A stretch of 64,000 nucleotides of DNA from Silene conica (Eukaryota; Streptophyta; Magnoliopsida; Caryophyllales; Caryophyllaceae), in contig CM055312.2 of the NCBI GenBank assembly GCA_029255685.2, positions 67,746,292 through 67,810,291 on the forward strand, written 5' to 3'. Of this stretch, positions 37,863 to 49,799 are shown in pieces. Numbering within the stretch: the stretch's first letter is position 1; the number at the start of each line of letters is the position of its first letter. The position numbers and the translations under genes were made by a program. The notes below the pieces were generated by a model. That model saw only the letters and a program-made list of their open reading frames with translations, had not been told where the DNA came from and searched no databases.

Positions 37863-39648
37863 AGGGCCATGAAAATTTTACTTTTGTGTTTTTCATAAGT
37901 TTTATTTAAAAATTTTGAAAAAATCTCGTTTCTGTCGCTGTGTCGGTCGGTCGACCGCCCCTGTGTAAAGTCTCTGTTTTTCGGCAGTTTCTCTTTTGTG
38001 CAATCGATCTTGTTTTTCGATTCCTGTTTACATATTGTTAATTAATCGATATTCTTGACAATATGTGAACCCTTGTTGATATTTTCTTTGATTTATTCGT
38101 TTTAATCAAAGTTTAAAAGGTAAAAACTTGTTTTGTTTTTAAAAGTGCAGCGTTTTGCATTTTTCCAGAAACTGGTTTTTGCTGTTTGCGGTCGGTCGAC
38201 CGGGTTTATGGGTCGGTCGACCCCTTGCGCTGTTACGAAAAAAAAAAAAAAAATTTGGGTCAGAAGGTCGGTCGACCCCGTGTTGAGGTCGGTCGACCTC
38301 CCCCCCTGTAACAGACTCGTTTTTTTATTTTTCGAAAATAACCTGTTTTATTTTCCCATGGCTTTTAGTAATATACTATATACGGAAATAGTATATTATT
38401 AATTTTGTGAAACGGTTCACCCTCGTATGATACATATTATTTTAAAACGGTTTAAGATAATAGGATTATAAATTTATTAAAATTGGGTGATTAAAACGGT
38501 ATAATCACATAATTTTAATCTCGTAAGGTGGTTTGGTAAAAATTTGTTAATCATAATAACAGTATTATGTCATGTATGATTTTTATTTAGTTGATGCATT
38601 TTATTTATCGTCTTGTTGAATGCCTTGTGAATGCTTTCAATAACGTATTTATTTTTGCAAACGGTTGTAACTTAGTGTGGCCTTAGAAGATTGTGTCACC
38701 GTAATGATGGGACACAGTCTTGCTTGTAATTTTGAGATCTTGAATCTCCGTTTTGGTTTTTGCCATGTAATTACTTTTGTATTTAAATTAGAATGTAAAT
38801 AGGGTTATATTTGTAATTTAAATTAGTAATTTTGTGAAGACCAAAGACGGAGACCGGATGCTCACTCCCGCTGCAAGGACCAAGATGGAACATCAAGACA
38901 AGCTTCTAGGGTCCAACGGTGGATTCCAAGTTGTTTTATGTTTATTTTGGTAGGATAGGCCACACTAGGACTTTTATTTACGTTTATTGCATTTATTTTA
39001 TGCTTTCATCGATAATAGCTTGCATCATATTCCGCCTAAAACCAAACCACCTATAACATGCCTGAAAACTGACTCATGTAGAGGTTACGCGTTAGTTTTC
39101 TGTGACAATACAGATGTCACATGTCAATTGCAAAGCCATCACTTTGTTTCATTCATTCATGTATATGCTAGATATTAGTTCACTTAAAATGGATAAATAT
39201 AAGTTGAGGGGGTCTTCCTCGTATAACCAAAAATTGAGAATAGTCTTTATAAATCAGACTCCCATGAATCCCTTCTTCGTCGGTAGGCATAATATGACCC
39301 CTTCTACGTCGGGTAAGTGGGAACAGATGATTTATTTTATCTCAACATCATGGTCACTCGATAATATCTAGCGACTGAGATGGACTAATAGATAGGATTT
39401 ACGGAAATCTATCGACCAAGAGTTCCAACGGTGGAATTAGCCAAGCTGTGGGCTTATCAATATACGGAAATTGAGTCTTGGGATCGTTTATATAATTCTT
39501 GAGGGAGATCAATTATATAAATGCATGAGTCTACGAGTTTAAATTTCAATTTAATATAGACTTAAATCACAACAATGAGTTGCTTATATGGTTCTGTTTT
39601 ATCTTCTTTTCAGTGTAGAACACGTTCAATTAAACTGCTGTATAACTA
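37863..39648 (+). other. Copia 5' leader
   Basis: About 1.8 kb between PBS and gag start, AT-rich, without a supported gene. Apart from the palindromes I see no feature. It is long for a copia leader and may carry packaging signals. Confidence 0.6.
37941..38310. repeat. GGTCGGTCGACC palindromes in the copia leader
   Basis: One copy is at about 37944, then two pairs at about 38190-38222 and 38266-38301, in an AT-rich leader. GGTCGACC is self-complementary. The first three are repeated in the second leader at 45605-45885. The same motif occurs in the unrelated solo LTR at 11244-11320 and 11851-11884. Confidence 0.85.
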
Positions 39649-41322
39649 ATGGCTGGTGAAGACCCAATGCGAAGTGCCAAGCTAGCACGTGAATCCTGGC
39701 TAAAAGCCTTCATGGACTCCATGAATCAGTCTACTAGACTGAGGAATGATGGGTCAAACTTCTCTGACTGGGAGGCAGCACTACGGAATGCTGCCATTGC
39801 TGACGGAAAGCTTAAGTTTTTAACTGAGCCAATTCCGGCACACCCAGGAACTGGAGCTAGAGCTAACGAAGTTCGCGCTCATAGCGACTTCTTCATGGAA
39901 GCGGGTGCGATAAAGAACGTACTCATCTATGCAATGGAATCCAATTTGCAAAGACGCTTCATAGCCCATGGTGCAAACAAGATTTTCACCACGCTCACTA
40001 ACGAATTCTCAAAGGCTCTGAGGATCGTTTCTTATGAGCATACCTGTCGCTTCTTTGAGGCGAAACTCCAGAAGGGCCAAGCTGTTAGCCCACATATTCT
40101 TCACATGATTGAGAATACCGAAAAACTGGAGGCCCTAAACTGCAAGATCAGTGAGAACATAATCGTTGATCGAATGCTTCATTCGCTTCATGATGGATTC
40201 GCCCTCTTCAGGGCCAACTATTACATGAATGACATGAAGAAGACTCCTCATGAGCTCCACTCCCTTCTCGTACAGACCGAGAAGGATCTTAAATTAAGTG
40301 GGAGCGTGAAGCAAGATGTTCTCATGATTTCCAGTAAGGGTAAGGGTAAGGGTAAAGCTAAAGCTCAGGGCGACCTAACAGTAGGCAAGCCCAAGTTTAA
40401 GAAGTCAGGATTTACTGAGAGTGGGCCAGGTGAGTCAAGCAACTCACAAGGCAAAACAAAGAGAAAGGATACAAGCATGGAATGTCACCATTGCCACAAG
40501 ACTGGGCATTGGAGGCGCTCATGCCCCGTGTATCTTGAGGACATTAAGGCAGGCCGTGTTACTCCTGTTGGTATGTCTTCTTCTTCTTTTATTCACATGA
40601 TTGAGATTAACCATGCAAGTTACGGAACCTGGGTACTAGATACTGGTTGTGGTTCTCATCTATGTAATCATGTGCAGGGCCTCCGAAACCAAGAACCCCT
40701 AATCAAGGGTGAGGTTGACCTGCGTGTCGGGAATGGAGCACGTGTTGCTGCAATCTCGAGGGGAACATACGTGATCCAGCTTCCAAGTGGATTTGAGTTA
40801 TCTTTATATAACTGTTATTATGTTCCTTGTTTGTCCAAAAACATTATTTCAGTTTTTGCGCTTGACAAACTCGGTTTTTCATTTGTAATAGAGAATAATA
40901 GCTGTATTTTCTCCTTACACAATATGATTTATGGCAAGGCAGTTTCCATGAATGGAATTTATGTTTTAGATCAAACCACTGAAATATTACATGTGAATAA
41001 TAAGAAATTAAAGGTAGGTGACAAAGATCAAACTTATCTATGGCATTGTCGTATGGGACACATAAATGAGAAACGCGTAAAACAGCTCATACAGAATGGA
41101 GCTATCTCGGCCTTTGATTTCGAATCAAATGGCACCTGTGAATCATGTCTCATCGGCAAGATGACTCGTATTTCCTTCAAAGGTGTTGGAATGCGCGCTG
41201 CCGACCTATTAGGACTCATACATACGGACGTATGTGGCCCTATGTCGATCAACGTACGAGAAGGCTATAGGTATTTCATCACTTTCACGGATGATTTGAG
41301 TAGATATGGCAGAATCCTTTGA
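39649..41322 (+). pseudogene. Copia gag-protease-integrase N-terminal part
   Basis: ATG 39649 opens 557 codons. The gag domain is at about 1-220 (LRNDGSNFSDWEAALRNAAI). A CCHC zinc knuckle CHHCHKTGHWRRSC is near 275-290. Protease has WVLDTGCGSHLC near 325. The integrase zinc finger (LWHCRMGHINEKRV ... CESC) is near 450-495, and the first catalytic Asp is in LIHTDVCGPM. The frame ends soon after DDLSRYG through a frameshift, with about ten residues of the usual sequence missing. The polyprotein continues in the next frame at 41306. Confidence 0.9.
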
Positions 41323-42259
41323 CAAGTTCAAAGAATACCAGAATCGGGTACAGAACCAGCTGGGGAGAAAGATTAAAACACTACGTTCTGATCGTGGTGG
41401 TGAGTATCTTTCACACGAATTTGATCAACACCTTAAAGACTGTGGCATCGTGCTACAGTTGACTCCACCTGGAACACCACAATTAAATGGTGTGTCCGAA
41501 AGGAGAAATCGAACTCTACTCGATATGGTTCGATCCATGATGAGTCACACCGTTGTGCCTGATTTATTGTGGGGCTATGCTCTTTTGTCGGCCGCTCTAA
41601 TTCTTAACCGAAGTCCGTCTAAAGCTGTTGACAAGTCTCCATACGAATTATGGAAGGGAACGGTCCCTAACTTGTCCTTTATTCGGGTTTGGGGCTGCGA
41701 GGCTTATGTCAAGTGGAGACACGAGGATAAGCTCGGCCCGCGATCCGTCAAGACATACTTTATAGGCTATCCAAAGGGAACTTTTGGTCATTACTTCTAC
41801 TCGCCAACCGAACAACGTGTTTTTGTTGCGGCTAGTGCGACGTTCTTAGAGAAAGAATTTCTCGAGAACAAGTCGAGTAATAGAACCTTCGATTTATCGG
41901 AGGTTCAAGAACCAACTACCGAGCAACCATTGGAGGAAACAGTTCTTTCAACCGAGGCTGCGGTAGATATTCCTGAGGAACCTAGGAGGTCGGAAAGAGT
42001 CTCCATTCCTCCGGACAGATACATTGGTATGGTCGAGGAACATGATATGGATGACGTCTTACTTCTAGAGGGTAATGAACCCTCAACCTATAAAGGTGCC
42101 ATGACCAGTTCTGACTCAAAGCTATGGCTAGAAGCCATGCAATCCGAGATGGACTCCATGTATGAGAACAAACGTGTGGGATCTTGTGGACCTACCTGCA
42201 AAGGTACGCCCCCTTCAATGCAAATGGCTTTACAAAATAAAGCATGCCGTGGAAGGTAA
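41306..42259 (+). pseudogene. Copia integrase C-terminal part and linker
   Basis: It opens right after the frameshift with ESFDKFKEYQNRVQNQLG, then LRSDRGGEYLSHEF and GTPQLNGVSERRNRTLLDMV, carrying the remaining catalytic Asp and Glu of the integrase core. The C-terminal region has the copia GKG-like and WGCEAYVK motifs. It runs into the RT linker SEMDSMYENK and then leaves frame near 42165-42180, apparently by a one-base length change in an AACAAAC stretch. The Met at 41306 is not a native start. Confidence 0.85.
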
Positions 42260-43655
42260 ACAAGATATCCATAAGGCAAGACTAGTTGCCAAAGGTTTCA
42301 CCCAAGTGCCAGGCTTGCACTACGATGAAATCTTTGCACCCGTAGTCATGCTACGTTCCATTCGGATTATCTTAGCGATAGCCGCATTTCATGACTATGA
42401 AATATGGCAAATGGACGTTAAAACCGCCTTCTTAAACGGTTATTTGGAGGAAGAGTTGTACATGGTACAACCCGAGGGTTTTATTGATCCAGAACATCCT
42501 AAGAAAGTTTGCAAGCTTAAGCGTTCCATCTATGGACTTAAGCAATCATCGCGGAGTTGGAATCATCGCTTCGACCAAGTGATAAAAGAGAATGGGTTTG
42601 TTCGATCAGTCGAGGAACCATGTCTCTATATCAAGTCGAGTGGGAGCAAGATTGTCTTCCTAGTACTGTATGTCGATGACATACTCTTGATTGGGAATGA
42701 CATACCTCTCCTTTCTTTGGTTAAAGCATGGTTGAAAAACCATTTCCAGATGAAATATCTGGGAGAGGCACAAAGAATTTTGGGCATCCGTATCTACAGG
42801 GATAGATCACGACGGATGTTGTCTCTCAGTCAGGAGTCTAACATAGATAAGATTCTAGAGAGATTCAGCATGACGAACTCCAAGAAAGGGTTCATTCCTA
42901 TGACTACTGGGCTTCACTTGAGCAAGTCTCAAGAAGCTAAGACATTGGAAGAGAAAGAGCGCATGAGTCGGATTCCTTATGCTTCGGCAATAGGATCGAG
43001 CATGTATGCCATGATATGCACACGTCCAGACGTTGCATATGCATTGAGTATGACCAGTCGATTCCAAGCTCATCCAGGTGAACAACACTGGATGGCCGTG
43101 AAAAACATTCTGAAGTACCTACGGAGGACTAAAGATTGGGGATTGACTTATGGAGGTGACTCAACGCTCTGCGCCACGGGTTACGCAGATGCTAGCTTCC
43201 AAACGGATCGAGATGACTCGAAATCTCAGTCGGGATTCGTTTTTACTCTTAATGGCGCTGCTGTCAGCTGGAAAAGTTCTAAACAGAGTGTTACAGCAGA
43301 TTCTACGACTGAGTCCGAGTACTATGCCGCCTCAGAAGCAGCTAAGGAAGCAATATGGATGCGTCAATTCTTACAAGGACTATCAGTAGTGCCTAGTTCG
43401 AATGACCCAATCACCGTTTATTGTGATAATAAAGGTGCCATCTTCCAAGCTAAGGAGCATAAGTCTAGCAACAAGGCTAGGCATGTACAACGGAAAGCTC
43501 ATCTAATCAGAGATTACGTGGAGCAAAAGGAGATTTTCATTGATAAGATCGCTACGGATGACAACATAGCTGATCCTCTCACTAAAGCATTACCACGTGA
43601 TAAGCATGAAGGGCACATTCATTCCATGGGAATTAGATGTGTTCCTAAGTTGTAG
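42162..43655 (+). pseudogene. Copia reverse transcriptase and RNase H
   Basis: The third frame, 497 codons. RT motifs are KWLYKIKH, KARLVAKGFTQ, MDVKTAFLNGYLEEELYM, SIYGLKQSSRSWN and the catalytic YVDD in VLYVDDILLIGND. RNase H follows with GYADASFQTD, VTADSTTESEYYAASEAAKE and VYCDNKGAI, and ends ADPLTKALP...VPKL before TAG at 43653. Length and motif order are normal for copia. Together with the two upstream frameshifts the element cannot make a full polyprotein, though all catalytic motifs are still readable. Confidence 0.9.
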
Positions 43656-44505
43656 TACTCTTTTATGAATTCATGGAATAATTCATTTTCTCGTGTACTC
43701 TATTCAACCTCATCGTTATGATATATAATGTTTTGTTTTTCATGTGGAATTGTACGCCAATTTTGAACACCACAAAGTGAACTGAATAACATTACATCGT
43801 TTTAGTCCTTGATTACCCACTTGAGCTGATAACTCAGGTAATCATTTTGTGACGTTGGTTGATGGTGGGTTCAACGAGCCATAAGTCACGCGGATGACTG
43901 ACCAATCACAAAGGCGAGTTATACGGATATCTCGTAGGACACCCCGTGACAACGTTATGGAGTCCTAAATGTTTTATAACATTGGGTGCCAGGTCGTGGA
44001 TAGGACCTCCATAGTGTTCCTTAGAGTCGAGTCTTTTGACTTTCAACTGTCTCTTGAGATTAAGGCAGATTTTGGGTAACTTTGGTTTCTTTCCCACGGT
44101 CATCGTAACAGGGGCCAAGAGGATTTTTTCTGGGTTATTTCATGCTGCGCGATATCGGCAGGATTCGAGTTGAGGGAAATATCCAAACCCTTATCAGGAT
44201 TTTATCATTTCTCAGGGCCACTCGAGGAGTAGTAACTGAAATGCATGGCCATGCTCGAATACAGATTCGTTTTATCAGTTAAGTTACTCTCTAGTCGGGG
44301 AAACCACTCTTGATACAGATCGCTTGTGAGATACGACCTTTGCGAATGCGGATTTGCAAATTGTCTTACATTGAGTGGGAGAAATTTTAAAAGGATATGA
44401 GAATCGGTTATCGCACCTACACTTGTACGGACAAGTGGGAGTTTGTTGGAGCCTTGTGTCCTCCACATGTAGTGTGATAACGTCATTGCACATACCATTG
44501 TACGG
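43656..44505 (+). other. Copia 3' noncoding region with a partial PPT/LTR-start duplication
   Basis: About 850 bp between RNase H and the polypurine tract. The end (about 44430-44518) shows two successive GTACGGACAAGTGGGAG segments, the first followed by TTGTTGGAGCC..GTGTCCTCC, similar to the start of the related LTR at 55064. No gene is supported. Confidence 0.6.
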
Positions 44506-44518
44506 ACAAGTGGGAGAT
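44506..44518 (+). promoter_or_regulatory. Copia polypurine tract
   Basis: AAGTGGGAGAT lies directly before the 3' LTR start TGTTGGGG. About 75 bp upstream is a look-alike, ACAAGTGGGAGTTTGTTGGAG (cut here after 20 bases: ACAAGTGGGAGTTTGTTGGA), which is a second purine tract followed by a piece resembling the LTR start. Confidence 0.8.
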
Positions 44519-45508
44519 TGTTGGGGCTGATGTCCTTGACAATTAAGTACAATGACTTATTAAATCTCTTTAAGGATCACAAGGGCATACTTCAGTATTA
44601 TTACCAGTTGATCCACGTTTATCAATAACGGTTGGCTTGCTAGATAAGTTTGACGTTATTGTCATACGGATGGCGGTGATCAACTGGTCCCTATACGTCA
44701 CACCTATAGGACACGTTTGAGAGATGTGAAGGTATGAAAATACAGTCACATTTATGCCGGATATGACTAAACAGTTAGTCAGAGGTATTGACTATTAAAT
44801 TAGTCAATAAGATGTTGAGATTATTATTTAATACGGATTAAATAATTTTAGCTAACACGGATTACATGATTAATTCGTAAATTAAATATAAACGGTTATA
44901 TTTAATTAAATATTGTATTCGCGTATTAATATAAACGGTTATATTAATTTGGGTAATTATACAATATCGTAATTTTATCAGACCATTATTAATACATCGA
45001 CTGCATTAATATCTGATAACATGTATACGATTTATAAATAAAACCCGCGAATAATATTTAGCTAATCGGGTCGAATCACGCAAAGGGATAAGGTAAGAGT
45101 GGAAAAAGCCCACTCTTACCCTAACCCAATTCGGCCGAACCCATATACTACATAAGGAGAGTCTTTCTCCTTTTGTCAGTAACTGTTGAATCATAATTCT
45201 CACAATTAGGGTTTTGAGAGCATTCTTCTCCCAAAACTCAGATCTCACATCTAAAACTTCAATAACTCTCCCCATATTGCAAGACAATTGGAGAGCCTTT
45301 CTAGCACACGCGGCATCGTCTCAAACAAAGTCTTGGGTGCAAGTTATAGGAGGGAATTTACTTTAATTCCTGTTCTTAGGCCTATTCAAGCAAGGACCCA
45401 AGGTTGTATTCTTTTTCATGTTTTTATTTATCTTATGACTATAATCACAACTGTAATTTTCATTATAATCCTGCAAGTTTAGGGCGAATACATGCTATAT
45501 TCCCCACA
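44519..45508 (+). mobile_element. Copia 3' LTR
   Basis: 990 bp, TGTTGGGGCTGA to ATTCCCCACA, about four differences from the 5' LTR by eye. It is followed by another PBS and leader rather than by flanking DNA, so it also acts as the 5' LTR of a lost second unit. Confidence 0.9.
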
Positions 45509-45895
45509 AGTGGTATCAGAGCCAGGGCCATGAAAATTTTACTTTTGTGTTTTTCATAAGTTTTATTTAAAAATTTTGAAAAAATCTCGTTTCTGTCGCT
45601 GTGTCGGTCGGTCGACCGCCCCTGTGTAAAGTCTCTGTTTTTCGGCAGTTTCTCTTTTGTGCAATCGATCTTGTTTTTCGATTCCTGTTTACATATTGTT
45701 AATTAATCGATATTCTTGACAATATGTGAACCCTTGTTGATATTTTCTTTGATTTATTCGTTTTAATCAAAGTTTAAAAGGTAAAAACTTGTTTTGTTTT
45801 TAAAAGTGCAGCGTTTTGCATTTTTCCAGAAACTGGTTTTTGCTGTTTGCGGTCGGTCGACCGGGTTTATGGGTCGGTCGACCCCTTGCGCTGTT
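45509..45895 (+). mobile_element. Truncated second copia leader
   Basis: It repeats 37848-38234 and breaks at about 45893-45895, where the sequence switches to the Athila LTR. GTT at 45893-45895 fits both sides, a 3-bp microhomology. Confidence 0.85.
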
Positions 45896-46706
45896 TATCT
45901 TTTACATTCTAAGTAATTATTTGTATGGATTGATCACCCTTGCATCTTAGTTGCTTAGTTTTCGCATATGTTAAGTAATCGGTTTAGTTTACTTAATGTT
46001 ATTTGAAGCAAGCTTGTTTGTATGTTGAGTTGGCTTAGATGAAACATACTTGTGAGTAGGAAATTACATGACTTTCCTTGCTTTCATGGTTTAATGATTA
46101 GTAAGATTAGTTTCTACATCACATCTTTTGGTTTAATCTTCATTGCCTAGTTTTAATCTTGTGTTCTGGTCTAATAACTCGGGTTAGAATTAAAGGAATT
46201 ACATATACGGTTTAGTTGTGTGGTTCAATTTCTTAAGATGTTGGTTAGGGATAGATAGATTAGGGGTTGTTAGAGTCGAGCAAATCTTTGTCGGGTGACT
46301 TTGTGACGGTTACACCAAGTTTTTCTCTCTTATTGATTATTGCACACTACTTGTTTGTGATATTGCCTAGCTCAATCTTCTCTCATTTATTGCTCATTTA
46401 TTACTCATTTTAAATGTCTCAATCATTACTTCCTCATTTATGGCACCTTATTGTTGTTCACTTGTGTAAATAATGTTTGTTTGTTGATAAGTTGTTTGTC
46501 ATTATCTCTAATCATCACTAAGTTTTCATTTAATCTTTGACTAGTTGTGTTTAAGCAAGTTTTTAGTTATTTCCCTTCTCTTGGGTTCGACCCTTAACTT
46601 TCACTTTACTACTTTTATTTTGAGTCTAGTAGAGTCTAGTTTAGGTTTTATAATTTGTTTGGCGAGATAATTAGTGTAATAACGACCGCTAGTTTTATTC
46701 GTATCA
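45896..46706 (+). mobile_element. Athila 3' LTR, 5'-truncated
   Basis: It matches 23546-24357 of the 5' LTR with about seven differences and ends TTCGTATCA before TSD ATCAC. The first about 705 bp of this LTR, the Athila polypurine tract and the end of the copia array are missing. Confidence 0.9.
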
Positions 46707-46711
46707 ATCAC

Positions 46712-47581
46712 ACAATGAAAGATAAAGTCCCATAGAGTACTAACTCAATTTCAACCGCAAAAATCAAATCTTTGACGATCGTTGATAATAAGTTAACTAA
46801 TTTTACATAAATTAAAGGCATAAATTAGATATAATAACTTAATAATATGATTGCAACACCGAAACTTTACAGATGGAGTATTCCAATATTAAAAAACTTT
46901 TCAATATTACTTTAGCATGGAGCAATGAAAAATTAAATTAGTGGTAATAAGTATAAAACACAAATAGAAATTAAATACCAAATATAATAGTTGAGAGTTG
47001 AAACATTTCAGTATTGTAAATTAACAAATTAAAATAGTTGTGAGTTCTAAATCAACGAAAATATGTATCTCCGTCTTAAATATACATAAAATTATATAAA
47101 AAAGCATGATTTATATTATATTATATGGTCGGCTTTTTTTGGTAGTTAGAGGACCGACCTAATAATAATTTGGGTTCAGTACGATGGTTAGGAACTTATG
47201 ATTTAAACCGTAAGTATAGTTTTCAAATTTATATTTTTTTATCGATTACTATCCGTCTTAATTTTAAAATGGGTCAGTATCTTTATTCACTATACATAAT
47301 GTTTTTGTGTTGTCTTATTCATCCTACATATATATATTTGAACCGTCGTAAACTTAAACCGATATTGTTGTTCTAAATAAGAATTTGTATACTTTTATAA
47401 TGTCAAGCAAATACTTTGTTTTTACTTACGTCTAAGTTAAGTGTATAAATTTTTCTTACTTTTTACATTGATATAATTGCGATACTAAAATCATATGTTT
47501 ATAAAATATATTCACACTCTTATTAATTTTTTCAATTTAATAAAATTAATCCCGTGCATTTTTGCACGGGCGTAAAACTAG
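46712..47581 (+). mobile_element. Helitron 3' part with terminal hairpin and CTAG
   Basis: The hairpin CCCGTGCA-TTTT-TGCACGGG (47551-47570) is followed by CGTAAAACTAG and then T, the Helitron 3' signature (hairpin about 10 bp before CTRR, insertion before T). The 5' part lies at 22616-22840 beyond the Athila element. The small open frame at 47170-47376 has no recognised domain, and no Rep/helicase is present, so the element is non-autonomous. Confidence 0.75.
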
Positions 47582-48289
47582 TATAAATTAAGATACCAAA
47601 CAAAATAAAATACAGTAAAATACGATATACAACGGTCCAATATATATCAAAATTATTACGTTTTCACCAATGTCGTAATAAAAATCCTTTATATTAGGAA
47701 AAAACTAAAAACCAGCACAAAAAATAAACAAAACGGGAATTCCAACCTAAATAACTTAAAGTCAACTAAGAATTATTCAGGTGGGGATATTACTTTATTA
47801 ATCAGGTTGCATATTAATGATTAATGATAATACTAATTATAATACTAATACTAATTAAATACTGGAAATATACTGAAAATCTGAAAATTATAAATTTATT
47901 ATGCTTAAAAAACTGGAAATTAATCTTATTCGATCATGTAGATCTACTCCTAAGAGACTTAGACGATATTGATAATAATCAAATAATTGACAGTTATAAA
48001 GAACACAACATAAATAGGTAATAAAAAAACACGGGATCAATATTTCGAAAAAAAATCCGTTAATTCTGAAACTATAACAAATAAAATTTGTCTTTTACAT
48101 TAGTAATGAAATAGATCGGATTTTATAGGAAAAAAATGTTTTATTTTAATAATTCATGATTTATAATAATTTATGTATTATCTACTTAATTTTTATTTTG
48201 AATTATATTTGTATTAATTAGTCACATATATATGAGTAATAAATATTTAAAAACAGAACCGTACATTTATTGTACGGATATAAAACTAG
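47582..48289 (+). mobile_element. Outer Helitron 3' part with its own hairpin and CTAG
   Basis: CCGTACA-TTTAT-TGTACGG (48259-48277) is followed by ATATAAAACTAG and T. The start of this segment (47590-47650) resembles 21420-21500, which lies within the outer Helitron left arm, supporting nesting of one Helitron in another. Confidence 0.7.
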
Positions 48290-48864
48290 TACGTGTTCTT
48301 AAGATCCATGTTAAGAAAACCGAGATTCTATTGTGATTTTTGTGATTATTAATTAGTTTGATACGTGAAAGTGACAGTAAGGGGGGCAGTAGCCGAAAAC
48401 AATGCAATGGATTAGGATTTATATGAGTTGGAGATCAGGCTTCCAAGCAAAGCATGAGAACTACTTATACATACATACGCAACATGAGTGTCTTCTACTT
48501 TTTGGGATACTTGAGTTGAGTCAAGTGTATCCATCGTTTTCTCTCAATTAAGAATACGATACATTATCCAAATTTTGGTGATTTAAAATGACCCAATTCA
48601 AATCCGAACAAACGTAACACATGGCCAGATGTTGGTTGATACAACAATAGTTATTACCTTTATCTATATTATATCGAAATTGAACTAAAATTGATTGAAA
48701 GTCTTAAAACAATATTTTAAAATAAAATATATAATAATAAACAACCCTAAACTCAAATACAAGCATAATAGTTAGTTAAATTGATTTACACCATTTGGTT
48801 TGACCTAGTATGGTATTTAAATTGAGTTGGACATATCTTAATAAGCTTAATTCAAATTCAACAA
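48290..48864. other. AT-rich sequence without identified features
   Basis: No frame of note and no element boundary recognised. Confidence 0.5.
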
Positions 48865-49739
48865 TATTAAGAATTGGGCCTATACTCGGCCGTCTATTAT
48901 TAAGGTTTCTTATATTAGGGTTTTATTATCTAGAAGGTATTATAAATACCTGGTCTTATCAATGTAAGAAACACAGCATTCAATAATACAATTATCTTAT
49001 GCAATTCTCCCCCTCTTATAATCTTATCATGGTATAAGAGCCTCTTTCTTGAGGCTTTCTTGCCGGAAATTTACACCCACCGGTGGCATCTTTAAAAAAA
49101 AAAAAAAATAGAAAAAAATACACGTCACTTTGCTTCTAATTTTCGTTTTTCATGAATTGTTTCAAAATAAAAAAAATAAAAAATCTCCTTCTCTTCGAAA
49201 TCCGATTCCAAAACTTTCTTCTCCGTTTAAGGTGGTACTTGATTTGTTTGGAGTCCGAAAAAATTAACGTTCTCCAGATCTTGAAATTTTAACGGATAAT
49301 TTCCGTCTTATTGATATTTGTCAGGTTCGATAGAGTTCCTGCAAATTAACTCATTTTTCCGACAAGTCCGAAAAAATTAACGTTCTTGTTCGGAGCCTTT
49401 CTCGCGAGTCTTAATACTCGTTTATCTTACCAACCTTGCGGAATGAAGATTTAAATGAAGACGAATAAGCGACGAAGATTTTTGATTTTCTTTTGATTTT
49501 TGTGTTTTTCTTGAATTTTTTATGTTTTTTTCTTTTGTCTTCTCACCCATCGTAAAATTCGTCCTACGTACTGCCTTTACTACGATTGCGGGAGGTATTA
49601 GGAATAGGCCTATACTAGGCCCGTCTATTATTAGGGTTTCTTATATTAAGGTTTTATTATCTAGAAGGTATTATAAATACCTCGTCTTATCAATGTAAGA
49701 AACACACCAACTAATAATACAATTTCATATGCTATTCAA
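48865..49739 (+). mobile_element. TRIM-like element: two short LTRs, PBS and noncoding interior
   Basis: LTR 1 (48865-49029, about 165 bp) and LTR 2 (49596-49739) share GGCCTATACT, TTATCTAGAAGGTATTATAA and the segment through GTAAGAAACACA. TGGTATAAGAGCC (49030-49042) is a slightly changed primer site, and GCGGGAGG precedes LTR 2 as a short purine tract. The 566-bp interior has no coding domain. This is the layout of terminal-repeat retrotransposons in miniature. LTR 2 lacks the last bases of LTR 1. Confidence 0.7.
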
Positions 49740-49741
49740 AA

Positions 49742-49799
49742 CCTTAATATAAGAAACCCTAATAATAGACGGGCCTAGTATAGGCCCAATTCCTAATAA
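49742..49799 (-). repeat. Inverted copy of the TRIM LTR start
   Basis: Fifty-eight bases are the reverse complement of the start of LTR 2 (49596 onward) with about one difference, ending CCTAATA, the inverse of TATTAGG. LTR 2 and this piece can fold into a hairpin with arms of about 58 bp. Confidence 0.85.

Larger units (their letters stand above)
36858..45895 (+). mobile_element. Ty1/copia retrotransposon, plus the start of a second tandem unit
   Basis: Two 990-bp LTRs (36858-37847 and 44519-45508, offset 7661) differ at about four positions by eye, fewer in proportion than the Athila LTRs, fitting its nested position. After the 3' LTR the sequence does not leave the element but repeats PBS and leader (45509-45895), so this is LTR-internal-LTR-internal with the remainder deleted. 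The domain order protease-integrase-RT-RNase H proves copia. The lineage within copia is not resolved. Confidence 0.9.
22841..46706 (+). mobile_element. Athila-type Ty3/gypsy retrotransposon with nested insertions, TSD ATCAC
   Basis: ATCAC stands at both borders (22836-22840 and 46707-46711). The outer ends are TGATAG and GTATCA. The order is 5' LTR, tRNA-Asp-type PBS, gag, protease, RT, RNase H, integrase, an extra ORF, a 3' noncoding region and a truncated 3' LTR, which is Athila-lineage order. Nested inside are a minus-strand solo LTR (26463-29177) and a copia element (36858 to about 45895). Stops and frameshifts disable every coding segment. The 3' LTR overlaps 812 bp of the 5' LTR with about seven differences by eye, so the insertion is fairly recent. 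Confidence 0.9.
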
